From contig NZ_CP013611.1 of assembly GCF_001482385.1 (NCBI RefSeq), positions 248,001 to 312,000 on the forward strand: a DNA stretch of 64,000 bases. Reading direction: 5' to 3'. The translations under genes were made by a program, and so were the position numbers. Each line of letters begins with the position of its first letter. Within the stretch, counting starts at the first letter, position 1. Positions 17,586-27,892 of this stretch are shown in pieces. The notes under the pieces are model-generated. The model worked only from the letters and a program-made list of their open reading frames with translations, ran no database searches and was not told the DNA's origin. Source of the stretch: Pseudoalteromonas rubra. GTDB taxonomy: Bacteria > Pseudomonadota > Gammaproteobacteria > Enterobacterales > Alteromonadaceae.

Positions 17586-19499
17586 GTGCAAAAAATCAAT
17601 AAAATCTTACCTTTGTTGTTGGCTGGTACTTTAACCGCATGTGGTGGAAGTAGTGACCCGGCCCCGACTGTGAACGATGCTGAGCCTGGGCTTGGCCATG
17701 ATGTTACTCAAGTTCCTTCAGCGTCTGCGGCTTTTTATGTGCCCAAATTTGCTGATACCTCAGGGACATTGACAGTCACTCAGGTCAGTTCAAGGGAAAC
17801 ACAGCAGTTTACCGTTAACGATCTAAATCAAATGACCATCGCCCTGGACGCAGGCAGGGTGTATCAATTTGAGTTTAGCCCAAGCTCCGAACAAGTATTC
17901 TGTCCCAGAAAGCTGGGATGTGGCCGAGCTCTGCGTGACGATCCAAATGACCTTAATGGCAACGATGAAATTGATTTCGGCGAACCTGTCTCTGCGAATG
18001 TGTCATATTCTCTGGCAGCGAAACTCATTGCCGGCCAAAATCAGCTGTATTTCTCTTCTTACGCAACATTGCTGAGCGAATCGCAGTCAGACAGTACAGT
18101 ATTGTCTTTGACGAATACACCGGTTTATCACCTGAGTCACAGTCGTATCAATCAGTCATTGCAAGCAGAGTATGCTGCCAGAGCATTTACATATGCGGAT
18201 ATCATGAGGCAGCTAAATATAGAGGTGCGTCAGGATGACCAGATATCCCCCCTGGCTGATGCCTTTGAGCTCGCTTATAAGCACAGCGACAATACGCTTT
18301 GGCAAAGCTATATTGACGAAGTCAATCAGTACTTCATAGAAACACTGTTGGACGAGAAGGACAGCATACTGTTTGCCAATGTTGTCGAACAGGTGCTACT
18401 GAATGCCAATGAAGCATTGCAATTGCAAGATATGGTAACGCTGGCAGACTCTGAGACAGTGTTTAACAATGACTTGCTTGATCACTTCAGGGATTCTCTG
18501 GGCGTAGTCCGCCTTCAGGAGGAAAAATACAGTGATGAACTGGATATCAAACTGCGCGAGATAGAGAATCTTGCTACTGATGAAGCTGTACAAGAGTCGT
18601 TTTTGGCTCTTTCAGAGGCGATCTACAATGTTGTTGATGCTGTGTCTCCAGCCCGCAACTCTGAACCTGGTAATTATCAGGTTAATGATCTCGATATAGT
18701 ATATACAATAGATCCGTCGTTCAACTGGCGAGTAACTGGGTTCAATAGAGGGTTTGAAGTCAGTATTGACGTCACTATGCCCGAGTGGCGTAAAAGCCCA
18801 ACTTTGGGCGACCGCATCGCTGGGAGTGGTGTTGCATCTGTGCGTAAAGGTGACGTGTCTTTAGAAGCTGACTTGGACGATATCTTTTTATTGTTCGATG
18901 GCTCTATTGATGATGAAAACCTGAAAACGGCCACAGGCACTTCGCGTTTTGCAGGGAAGATCACCTTACAAACATCAGCCTCGACTACTAAAGCGGATAT
19001 GAGATTACGTTTAAATCGGGTAATGTCTCCTCGCAATTCGGTTGAAAGTATCCTTGCCAATCTGCGTGTACGTGGTGACTTTGAAACTGCCAATCAGATA
19101 ACACCTGTGACTTTGTATGCTGCTGAACGATCTCCCTTTGAGTTCGATACCAGCCTGGATTTAGCATTCGGGTTACATGTCGACTTTGATCTCAAAGGCG
19201 GTCCTGATTTTCAATTACAGCTGGCTGTTGATGATCCCAGCAATGTCACAAATTTGAACTCTGCTGAGATCAGCTACCTTCTCGGTGGCAGGGTTATGCA
19301 ACTTGATGTGCGCCGCTCTGGAGACAACAATAACATTGTTGCGCAAGGAAAAGATGGATACTGGCTGGATATAAAACAAAAGGGTCGTAATTTCACAGGG
19401 GGTTATTATTACGGTGACCAGCAAATCGGTGACGTGAAAACGGTACGAGGGATCCCTGGTGTTTTATTCCCGGATGGGAGTTTTGAATCCCTGTTCTGA
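17586..19499 (+). CDS. Lipoprotein (637 aa) sharing a Cys/GCG/calcium-loop module with the upstream large lipoprotein
   Basis: GTG start with AGGGGG about 7 bases upstream. The signal ends in lipobox LTAC (Cys19), followed by a Gly/Ser/Asp linker. Residues 50-100 are beta-rich. At residues 106-133 are Cys106, KLGCG and DLNGNDEIDFGE, a near-perfect 12-residue EF-hand loop (D122 to E133). Residues about 160-350 are helical, and residues about 362-637 form a beta-rich C-terminal domain. The order of parts matches the 1332-residue lipoprotein at 12420, with a much shorter helical middle. I do not recognise the family. A terminator with a TTCG tetraloop follows. Confidence 0.82.
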   Translation: MQKINKILPLLLAGTLTACGGSSDPAPTVNDAEPGLGHDVTQVPSASAAFYVPKFADTSGTLTVTQVSSRETQQFTVNDLNQMTIALDAGRVYQFEFSPSSEQVFCPRKLGCGRALRDDPNDLNGNDEIDFGEPVSANVSYSLAAKLIAGQNQLYFSSYATLLSESQSDSTVLSLTNTPVYHLSHSRINQSLQAEYAARAFTYADIMRQLNIEVRQDDQISPLADAFELAYKHSDNTLWQSYIDEVNQYFIETLLDEKDSILFANVVEQVLLNANEALQLQDMVTLADSETVFNNDLLDHFRDSLGVVRLQEEKYSDELDIKLREIENLATDEAVQESFLALSEAIYNVVDAVSPARNSEPGNYQVNDLDIVYTIDPSFNWRVTGFNRGFEVSIDVTMPEWRKSPTLGDRIAGSGVASVRKGDVSLEADLDDIFLLFDGSIDDENLKTATGTSRFAGKITLQTSASTTKADMRLRLNRVMSPRNSVESILANLRVRGDFETANQITPVTLYAAERSPFEFDTSLDLAFGLHVDFDLKGGPDFQLQLAVDDPSNVTNLNSAEISYLLGGRVMQLDVRRSGDNNNIVAQGKDGYWLDIKQKGRNFTGGYYYGDQQIGDVKTVRGIPGVLFPDGSFESLF

Positions 19500-19535
19500 T
19501 GGTGCCTGTTACTGTTAGAATAATGCTTTTATTTG

Positions 19536-19557
19536 AAAGGGCCTTCGGGCCCTTTTT
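19536..19557 (+). terminator. Rho-independent terminator with TTCG tetraloop
   Basis: AAAGGGCC-TTCG-GGCCCTTT continues into T5. It closes the envelope cluster 36 bases after the second lipoprotein gene and separates it from the GreA/GreB-like gene. Confidence 0.93.
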
Positions 19558-19577
19558 GAGGTTTTAAGAGGGTAAGT

Positions 19578-20054
19578 TTGAATAAAAGCCATGTTATTGA
19601 ACATTTAAGGTTTGCGTTGGAATGCAAGCTGCAGGAGGCACAAGAGGCCGCGGATAGTGCCCGTGCCGATGCTATCCATGAACAAAGCGCTGCGGAAACT
19701 CAGTATGATTCATTAAGTATTGAGTCTGGCTACCTTGCCGAAGGACAGAGCGAGCGGGTCGATCAGGCGCATAAAGCCATTCAGGCATTTGAGCAGACGT
19801 ATACCTTAAGTCGTCCCGATGTTGTTCAGGTGGGGGCACTGGTTGAGTTGGTTGACGAGCAGGGTCAGCATCATTGGTTTTATGTCGGCCCCTGCGAAGG
19901 CGGATTAAAAGTGATTTTGGGCACCACAGAGGTGAGAGTGATCACGCTTGCGTCTCCTATCGGCCTGGCCCTCCGGGGGCGTGACCTGGGTGAAGAGATT
20001 GAATTTAATTTCAATGGCACAACGCAATGGCTGGAGCTACTTGAGTTACAGTGA
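19578..20054 (+). CDS. GreA/GreB-like C-terminal domain protein
   Basis: A 158-residue cytoplasmic protein from a TTG start with GAGGG about 8 bases upstream. Residues 1-75 form an antiparallel helical hairpin (ALECKLQEAQEAADSARADA, then SIESGYLAEGQSERVDQAHK). Residues 85-158 resemble the FKBP-like domain of GreA/GreB (VGALVELVDEQGQHHWFYVG, then ASPIGLALRGRDLGEEIEF). GreA and GreB rescue backtracked RNA polymerase through acidic residues at the hairpin tip; those are not clearly conserved here (HEQSAAE), so cleavage activity is uncertain. It converges tail-to-tail with the GlxA-type regulator, whose stop codon abuts its own. Confidence 0.78.
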   Translation: MNKSHVIEHLRFALECKLQEAQEAADSARADAIHEQSAAETQYDSLSIESGYLAEGQSERVDQAHKAIQAFEQTYTLSRPDVVQVGALVELVDEQGQHHWFYVGPCEGGLKVILGTTEVRVITLASPIGLALRGRDLGEEIEFNFNGTTQWLELLELQ

Positions 20055-21050
20055 TTATGAAAAGAGCTTTTTTCTGACCACTTGCCGATACTGGCTGGGG
20101 GTCTGATTCATCGTACTTTTGAAGACCCTGGTAAGTTGCCCTTGAGAGCTAAACCCACAAGCCATTGCCATTTCCTGAATGCTCAGGTTAGTGGAGGCCA
20201 ATAGCTCAGTAACCTGACGTACCCGAGCCGTTTGCAAATAATTCGCGGCAGTTTGTCCGGTTGCAGCTTTGAAACGGCGGTTGAACGTTCGGTAACTCAT
20301 ACCAAATTGCGCGGCAACGTCGGGGAATGTTATTTCATTCGCGCTGTTGTTGCGTAACCAAAATTGGATTGAGGCTATTTGCTCATCGCTATGTCGGTCC
20401 ACTGCACCTTCAAGGTATCTTTGTTCTTCATAGGGTTTTCGCACTTCATGAGAAAAGTTTTGTTGCACATGATTAGCTGCTTCCTGACCATAAAACTGGC
20501 CTATAAAGTGGACAATTACATCTGCCAGCGCGTTTAAGCTTGCGACGGTATATAGTCGCTCTGATTGGGTGATGAAGTAATCCGGACGCAGGGCAACTAA
20601 GGGGTAATTACGCTTAAACTGTTCAGCATAATGCCAGTGAGTTGTTGCTGAATGTCCGTCAAGGATCCCTGACTCAGCCAAAAAGCAAACGCCAGTTCCA
20701 ACGCCAATCAGTGTGGCTCCTGAGCGCCGTGCCTGGGCTAAGTTCGAAACCAAAGAGGTATTTTTTCTCAGCACCGGGCGAGGGTTGCGCCAGATACTGG
20801 GAATAATAATGTAGTCGAAATCACTCAATGCACTGAAGCTGGTGTGTGCTGAAAAGGGCACGCCCATTGATGAGTGAACAGCTTCTCCTGTCTCACTTAG
20901 CCAGGCAATTTCCAGCGGTACAAACTCATTGCCCAGATGGCGCCTTGCAAACGCTTCACCGGCGCGCAGCATTTCTATGGGTAATGTTATGCTGGTTATG
21001 AGCATTTGCTCATAAAGTGTGAAGGCAATACGGTGATTGTAAGTATCCAT
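20055..21050 (-). CDS. GlxA-family transcription regulator (DJ-1/PfpI-like domain plus AraC HTH)
   Basis: A 331-residue regulator. Residues 1-190 resemble a class I glutamine amidotransferase/DJ-1 fold (FDYIIIPSIWRNPRP, GATLIGVGTGVCFLAESGIL) with a Cys in the elbow position. Residues 225-325 carry two AraC-type helix-turn-helix motifs (VAAQFGMSYRTFNRRFKAAT and IQEMAMACGFSSQGQLTRVF). Members of this group control amine or amino-acid catabolism in several bacteria; the ligand here is unknown. It is divergent from fabY with 117 bases between starts, so it may regulate fabY or only itself. Confidence 0.9.
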   Translation of the reverse strand: MDTYNHRIAFTLYEQMLITSITLPIEMLRAGEAFARRHLGNEFVPLEIAWLSETGEAVHSSMGVPFSAHTSFSALSDFDYIIIPSIWRNPRPVLRKNTSLVSNLAQARRSGATLIGVGTGVCFLAESGILDGHSATTHWHYAEQFKRNYPLVALRPDYFITQSERLYTVASLNALADVIVHFIGQFYGQEAANHVQQNFSHEVRKPYEEQRYLEGAVDRHSDEQIASIQFWLRNNSANEITFPDVAAQFGMSYRTFNRRFKAATGQTAANYLQTARVRQVTELLASTNLSIQEMAMACGFSSQGQLTRVFKSTMNQTPSQYRQVVRKKLFS

Positions 21051-21167
21051 CTCATCCGACCTCTTTGTGGTGGCGTAATTTGCATGTTATATGGCGAAAA
21101 AAGTAAAGTATCATATTTTCCTTCGTTCTAAAATCGGTTCATTAGTTTTATTTGATAAGAGTTTGAT

Positions 21168-23069
21168 ATGACAGCATTACCAATTATCGTAGGTATGGGC
21201 GGTGTAAATGCCGCTGGCAGAACCTCGTTCCATCAGGGCTTTCGTCGCATTGTATTAGACAGCCTGGATGATGCTGCAAGGCAGGAAACTTTCCTGGGTT
21301 TAGCGACTTTGATGAACCTGGTGTCTTTACAGGGATCGGAGTTGGTAACAGCTGAAGGCGACATCGTTCAGCGTGACGAAATTGAAGCACGCTTTGGTCA
21401 GCAGATTGTTGATGGCACATTAATCCGCAAAATCGAAAAAAACCACTTTGATGTAGATGCAACGCATTGGCAGCAAAAGCTGACAATGCAGGCCAGCGAT
21501 AGCCATGGTTTAACCTTTACGTGCCGCAAACGTGATTTACCAACGCCTGTACCGTCTAGCTGGCAGATTGAAATGCTGGATGAAAAAACGGCTCAGGTAC
21601 TTATTCCAGAGCAACTAGCTGTAAAAGTGGATAGTTACAGAGACAATCCGATTAAAGCGGCTGGGCAACTGCCAACCGGATTTGACCCCTCGGCCATGTA
21701 TAACAGCCGTTATCAACCACGAGGTTTGCAAGCCACCATTTTTGCCGCGACCGATGCTATCCGTTCCACTGGCCTGGACTGGCAGAAAGTGATGAACAGT
21801 GTTGAGCCGGATCAGATTGGCACTTATTCGGCTTCGATAGCAGGTCAGGTAAATGATGAAGGACTTGGTGGGCTTATTCGGAGTCGCATGAAAGGGGAGC
21901 GGGTGAGCACCAAGCAGCTGGCATTGGGTCTGAACTCTATGTCAACTGACTTCATTAATGCTTATGTGACGGGCAGTGTGGGTACTACATTCTCGACGAC
22001 AGGTGCTTGTGCGACGTTTTTGTATAATCTTCGTGCAGCAGTTAATGACATTCAGGCAGGCAGAACCCGTATTGCCGTGGTTGCCAGTGTTGAGTGTGCG
22101 TTAACCCCGGAGATCATAGAAGGCTTTGGCAATATGGGCGCGCTGGCTAACGAAGAAGGCCTGCGTAAGCTTGATAACACCGACCAGGTCGATTACCGCC
22201 GTACCAGCCGCCCATTTGGAGAAAACTGTGGCTTTACTATTGGAGAAGGCGCACAGGTAACTATCCTGATGGATGATAAGTTAGCGCTTGAGCTAGGCGC
22301 CGATATCATGGGGTCCGTTGCAGATGTTTATGTTAATGCTGATGGGGTGAAGAAATCGATTACAGCGCCTGGTCCGGGTAACTATATTACTATGGCAAAG
22401 TCAGTGGCATTGGCTGAGCAGATCGCGGGTACTGAAGCGCTTCAACAGCGTAGTTTTATTCTGGCACATGGTTCCAGCACACCGCAAAACCGCGTGACTG
22501 AATCTTTGATTTACCATCGCATTGCAGAGACATTTGCTATCGAAGGCTGGAAAGTCACTGCGCCTAAAGCATTTGTCGGCCATACCATTGGCCCGGCATC
22601 TGGTGACCAGCTAGCAATGGCACTGGGTGTCTTCAGTCATCAAATCATGCCAGGTGTGACGACCATCGATGCGGTGGCAGAAGACGTTCATGATCAGCAT
22701 CTGGATATCCGTACCCACCATTATAACTGTGGAGAAATGGATATTGCTTTTATTAACTCCAAAGGGTTTGGTGGTAATAATGCAACTGCAACGGTACTGT
22801 CGCCAGCCATCACTCTGAAAATGTTATCAAAGCGCTACAGTGATGCCGCGCTTTCAGAGCATGGCGCCAAACTCGCAGAGACGAAGCAGCAGCAAGTGAG
22901 TTACCAGAAGGCTGCTGATCTGGGTCAGTATGAGCTTATCTACCGATTTGGTGATGGTATGATTGATGAATCCGAATTGCAGCTGAGTAAAGAAGCCCTG
23001 GAGATCCCTGGCTTTGATAAAGCAGTCAAGCTGAACGTCAATAACCAGTATGGTGATTTGACGGATTAA
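21168..23069 (+). CDS. fabY: Beta-ketoacyl-ACP synthase FabY
   Basis: This 633-residue protein closely resembles, from memory, the FabY beta-ketoacyl synthase of Pseudomonas aeruginosa (about 634 residues), which condenses acetyl-CoA with malonyl-ACP to start fatty acid synthesis. It has the thiolase-fold catalytic set: Cys281 in TTGACATFLYN, His434 in AHGSSTPQNRVTE and His472 in FVGHTIGPASGDQ. The N-terminal IVGMGGVNAAGRTSFHQGFR is also characteristic. AAGAG precedes the ATG. It is monocistronic, with a terminator 20 bases after its stop, and lies divergent from a GlxA-type regulator. Confidence 0.9.
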   Translation: MTALPIIVGMGGVNAAGRTSFHQGFRRIVLDSLDDAARQETFLGLATLMNLVSLQGSELVTAEGDIVQRDEIEARFGQQIVDGTLIRKIEKNHFDVDATHWQQKLTMQASDSHGLTFTCRKRDLPTPVPSSWQIEMLDEKTAQVLIPEQLAVKVDSYRDNPIKAAGQLPTGFDPSAMYNSRYQPRGLQATIFAATDAIRSTGLDWQKVMNSVEPDQIGTYSASIAGQVNDEGLGGLIRSRMKGERVSTKQLALGLNSMSTDFINAYVTGSVGTTFSTTGACATFLYNLRAAVNDIQAGRTRIAVVASVECALTPEIIEGFGNMGALANEEGLRKLDNTDQVDYRRTSRPFGENCGFTIGEGAQVTILMDDKLALELGADIMGSVADVYVNADGVKKSITAPGPGNYITMAKSVALAEQIAGTEALQQRSFILAHGSSTPQNRVTESLIYHRIAETFAIEGWKVTAPKAFVGHTIGPASGDQLAMALGVFSHQIMPGVTTIDAVAEDVHDQHLDIRTHHYNCGEMDIAFINSKGFGGNNATATVLSPAITLKMLSKRYSDAALSEHGAKLAETKQQQVSYQKAADLGQYELIYRFGDGMIDESELQLSKEALEIPGFDKAVKLNVNNQYGDLTD

Positions 23070-23088
23070 AATACTATGTTAAGCAAAC

Positions 23089-23113
23089 AAAAGGCGCGTT
23101 AGCGCCTTTTTTT
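23089..23113. terminator. Bidirectional terminator between fabY and fghA
   Basis: AAGGCGC-GTTA-GCGCCTT is flanked by A-rich sequence on the left and T7 on the right. It lies between the convergent ends of fabY and fghA, so it can serve both. Confidence 0.92.
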
Positions 23114-23120
23114 GTGCTGG

Positions 23121-23963
23121 TTACTTCAGATATTGCGCATGGAAGTCGAGGTGCGAATCGATGAAGGTCGAAATAAAGAAGTAACTGTGGTCATATCCCG
23201 GTTGCATGGTTAGTGTAAACGGGTGATCTGCTGCCAGAGCCGCTTGCTCCAGAGCTTCTGGCTTCAGTTGCTCTGCGAGGAACTGATCGGCATCGCCCTG
23301 ATCAACCAGGATAGGTGCTTTCTTATCCCCCTTATTTTGCCTGAGCAGGTGACAGGCGTCGTAAGCTTGCCATGCTGTGCTGTCTGCGCCCAGGTAGCCT
23401 GTGAATGCTTTTTTGCCCCAAGGACAATCCACTGGATTAGAGATTGGACTAAATGCCGAGATACTCTGATAGCGGGTTGGGTTTTTCAGTCCGATGATCA
23501 GTGCGCCGTGGCCACCCATGGAGTGTCCCGCTATGGCACGCTTATCAGAAACCGGAAGGTGCGCTTCGATAAGCGTTGGCAGCTCGTCACTGACATAGCT
23601 ATACATCTGGTAGTACTTATCATAGGGGGCTTGTGTCGCATTGACGTAAAAGCCTGCGCCCAATCCAAAATCATAGCTATTTTCCGGATCATCCGGGATC
23701 TCTTCACCACGCGGTGATGTATCCGGTGCAACGATTGCTATCCCCAGTTCGCCGGCACGTTTAAACGCGCCAGCTTTTTGCATAAAATTCTCGTCGTTAC
23801 AGGTCAGCCCTGACAGCCAGTAAAGCACAGGTACAGATTGGCCTTTAAGTGCTTGCTCAGGTAAAAAAGCGGCAAAGGTCATTTTACATTGAGTATGCTG
23901 GCTATCGTGCTGATAACGTCGGTGCCAGCCTCCGGCGACTTTGTTTTCGCTCAATAATTCCAT
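23121..23963 (-). CDS. fghA: S-formylglutathione hydrolase
   Basis: A 280-residue alpha/beta hydrolase that splits S-formylglutathione into formate and glutathione, the second step of glutathione-dependent formaldehyde detoxification. The nucleophile is Ser148 in AGHSMGGHGA. Asp in ILVDQGDADQFL and His in GYDHSYFFI complete the triad. LSGLTCNDENFMQKAG is typical of the esterase D/FghA family. It follows frmA by 11 bases on the same strand, so the two form an operon. Confidence 0.96.
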   Translation of the reverse strand: MELLSENKVAGGWHRRYQHDSQHTQCKMTFAAFLPEQALKGQSVPVLYWLSGLTCNDENFMQKAGAFKRAGELGIAIVAPDTSPRGEEIPDDPENSYDFGLGAGFYVNATQAPYDKYYQMYSYVSDELPTLIEAHLPVSDKRAIAGHSMGGHGALIIGLKNPTRYQSISAFSPISNPVDCPWGKKAFTGYLGADSTAWQAYDACHLLRQNKGDKKAPILVDQGDADQFLAEQLKPEALEQAALAADHPFTLTMQPGYDHSYFFISTFIDSHLDFHAQYLK

Positions 23964-23974
23964 AATGTGCTCTT

Positions 23975-25177
<1,203 letters not shown>

Positions 25178-25193
25178 TTACGTATTTGTAATA

Positions 25194-26060
25194 ATGGATA
25201 GATGGTCAGGTTTAGATGAATTTGTCGCGGTTGCGACCAGTGGGTCCTTCACAGCGGCAGCACAGCAGTTAGACACCTCAGTAGCACAGGTCAGCCGTCG
25301 GGTTAAAACCCTGGAATCTGAACTCGGCTATCAGTTACTGACTCGAACAACCCGAAACTTGTCACTGACACCCGAAGGTCAGGTGTTTCTCGGTCATGCC
25401 AGGTTGCTCCAGCATGCCTATGATGACGCAACGACGGCACTGAGACAAAGAGACAGTGAGCCCACGGGTAAGATCAGGCTGACAGCTCCTGTGATGTACG
25501 GCGAGCAATACATTATGCCGTTGGTACATCAGTTTATGTGTCATTTTCCTTCGGTCACGGTCGATATGGAGCTCACCAATGCACAGTTAGATCTGGTGGA
25601 GCAGGGCGTCGACCTTGCAATTCGGATCGGTCAACTCAAAGACTCCTCACTACATGCAAAGCGCCTGTCGCAAAGGCGCACTTTGGTGTGTGTTTCACCA
25701 CAATACTTAAGTCAGCAGGGCCCTATTACAGCAATCAGAGATCTGGAGAAACAGAACTGTCTGTTGGGTAACGCACATTACTGGCGCTTTATGGATCACG
25801 GCGTGGAGCGACACGTTAAGGTAACAGGTACATTGAGATGTAACAGTGGTTGGGCGTTACTGGATGCGGCGAAGCAGGGATTAGGCGTTGTTCAGCTACC
25901 ACACTATTATGTGCAAGATGCCATTGAACGTGGTGAACTAGTAACAGTGCTGGATGCATTTGCACCAATGGAGGAGGGGATCTGGGCGGTGTATCCGCCC
26001 AGAAAGTATTTGTCTACGGCTATCCGTGCACTAATAGACTTTTTGGCCGACGCGCTCTAA
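25194..26060 (+). CDS. LysR-family transcription regulator divergent from frmA
   Basis: A 288-residue regulator. The N-terminal winged helix is clear (FVAVATSGSFTAAAQQLDTS then VSRRVKTLESELGYQLLTRT). The rest is a periplasmic-binding-like effector domain (LDLVEQGVDLAIRIGQLKDS). I chose the ATG at 25194 (MDRWSGLDEF), the standard LysR start; the TTG at 25149 would add a non-family extension. By position it probably controls frmA-fghA in response to formaldehyde or a related compound. Its last 4 bases overlap the end of the convergent SulP gene. Confidence 0.9.
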   Translation: MDRWSGLDEFVAVATSGSFTAAAQQLDTSVAQVSRRVKTLESELGYQLLTRTTRNLSLTPEGQVFLGHARLLQHAYDDATTALRQRDSEPTGKIRLTAPVMYGEQYIMPLVHQFMCHFPSVTVDMELTNAQLDLVEQGVDLAIRIGQLKDSSLHAKRLSQRRTLVCVSPQYLSQQGPITAIRDLEKQNCLLGNAHYWRFMDHGVERHVKVTGTLRCNSGWALLDAAKQGLGVVQLPHYYVQDAIERGELVTVLDAFAPMEEGIWAVYPPRKYLSTAIRALIDFLADAL

Positions 26061-27724
26061 GCATCGATAGTATCGCTCTGCATCGCTTCCAGCGCTCTGG
26101 TCAATGCCTGCTCGCGACTCTTGCAGAAGGCATGATCACCCAGTTTGCTACGAATATCGAACTTCTGAAGTTGCTCACTCGTGTCTTTATTTGGTGAGTA
26201 AATAAAGACCTGACAATTAGCATCCAGTGCATCACTAATGGCGTTTTCAATTGCGAGGCTGACGGTCACGTCCAGCATGGCCACATCACTTAAATCAAGT
26301 ACCATGGTTTTATACTCACCGATATGGCGATGCTGGCGGGTGATTGCTTTAGATACACTAAAGATCATTGGGCCTGACAGATAAAAGAACAAGAGCTTGC
26401 CTTTGGCCTGCTCTAATAACGCACGCTCGTGTGTAGAAAGTGGTACGTCTTCATCAGCATCGCCGTCACTGATGGCTTTTACATGTTGTTCCTGAACCCG
26501 GCTGAGGCGTTCAATCACCATAATATTGGAGATAAAGACGCCAAGGCCAACTGCAACCATCAAATCGACGAACACTGTCAGCAACATAACACCATACATG
26601 ATGGCCATCTGACTAATGCTGAGCTTATGTGCACGCTGAATGAAGCTCCAGTCCAGAATGTTAATCCCGACATATACTGCGATGCCGGCGAGCACAGCCA
26701 TCGGGATCGGTTCAGTCAGACTGCCAGCCACAAATACAACGGCCATTAGGATCAGGGCGCGGAAAATCCCTGCTAACGGGGAGCGTGCACCTACCTGTAT
26801 GTTGACAACTGTGCCCATGGTGGCACCGGCACCCGGTAGTGCGCCGAAGAAGCCTGCAATCATGTTTGCAATACCCTGACCACGTAGTTCTTTATCAGAA
26901 TCGTGCTCTGTACGCGTCAGACTGTCACCGATAACGGCTGTCAGCAAGGTATCAATGCACCCTAAGGTACCCAGCACCAGGGCATCGATAACCATTTCGG
27001 TAAAGAGTTCCGGGGTAAAAGTTGGCCAGACAATTTCAGGCAAGCCACTGGGGATCTCACCAATTCGGCGAATGCTGTCAGTATCAAACAGCAAGATTGA
27101 AATTAAGGTAACAATGACTAGTGCAACCAGTTGAGCAGGCACATACTGGCGATACTTCTTAGGCATGTAAAACAGCACACCTAAGGTGAGGATCCCTAAA
27201 AAGAGCTCAGAGAAATGTAAATTGAGAAATAGCTCAGGAAAAGCGGATAACGTACCTGGCACACCGCCTGGGGGGGCTTGATGCCCGAGCAAGGGAGCCA
27301 GTTGCAGTATGATTAATATGACACCAATTCCGGACATAAACCCGGAGACCACGCTGTATGGCATCAGGGTTACATATTTACCAAGCTTGAGCGTGCCCAG
27401 TAATATCTGGAATGCACCCGCCATCATCACCACTGTGAAGGCCATTGCTGGCCCCGCTTCGGGGTATTTTGATATCATGGTGGTCAGAACTGCTGTCATA
27501 ATGACCGTCATCGGGCCAGTTGGTTCTGAGATCAGAGAAGTAGAACCGCCAAATAAGGCAGCGAAGAGGCCAACGAGAATTGCGCCCCACATACCGGCTT
27601 CAGCTCCGGCTCCGGATGCCACGCCAAAGGCGAGGGCGAGTGGTAGGGAAATGATCGCAGTGGTCACACCACCGAACAAATCTCCCTTGAAATTCATATG
27701 TTTAAATCTTGATAACGAAAACAT
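26057..27724 (-). CDS. SulP-family anion transporter with STAS domain
   Basis: A membrane transporter of about 555 residues with 10-12 hydrophobic segments, beginning FKGDLFGGVTTAIISLPLAL, the SulP N-terminal signature. A C-terminal STAS domain follows (MVLDLSDVAMLDVTVSLAIE). SulP proteins carry sulfate, bicarbonate or other anions, often with sodium or protons; the substrate cannot be read from sequence. I chose the ATG at 27724; an ATG at 27754 adds 10 residues. No clear ribosome site is visible at either. It appears monocistronic. Confidence 0.9.
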   Translation of the reverse strand: MFSLSRFKHMNFKGDLFGGVTTAIISLPLALAFGVASGAGAEAGMWGAILVGLFAALFGGSTSLISEPTGPMTVIMTAVLTTMISKYPEAGPAMAFTVVMMAGAFQILLGTLKLGKYVTLMPYSVVSGFMSGIGVILIILQLAPLLGHQAPPGGVPGTLSAFPELFLNLHFSELFLGILTLGVLFYMPKKYRQYVPAQLVALVIVTLISILLFDTDSIRRIGEIPSGLPEIVWPTFTPELFTEMVIDALVLGTLGCIDTLLTAVIGDSLTRTEHDSDKELRGQGIANMIAGFFGALPGAGATMGTVVNIQVGARSPLAGIFRALILMAVVFVAGSLTEPIPMAVLAGIAVYVGINILDWSFIQRAHKLSISQMAIMYGVMLLTVFVDLMVAVGLGVFISNIMVIERLSRVQEQHVKAISDGDADEDVPLSTHERALLEQAKGKLLFFYLSGPMIFSVSKAITRQHRHIGEYKTMVLDLSDVAMLDVTVSLAIENAISDALDANCQVFIYSPNKDTSEQLQKFDIRSKLGDHAFCKSREQALTRALEAMQSDTIDA

Positions 27725-27892
27725 TGAAGGTCCATACCGCGAGATTTGCCGCATTCTACACTAAAACCCGGTGTAATTTAGAGCCGCTATTAAAAAAATT
27801 TTACACTTTTTTTTGGGGTCAAGGGTATGACCCGGCTTTCTTGATTGTGCTAGTATCGTGCACTGAACTTATACGCAGAAAAATAAACTATT

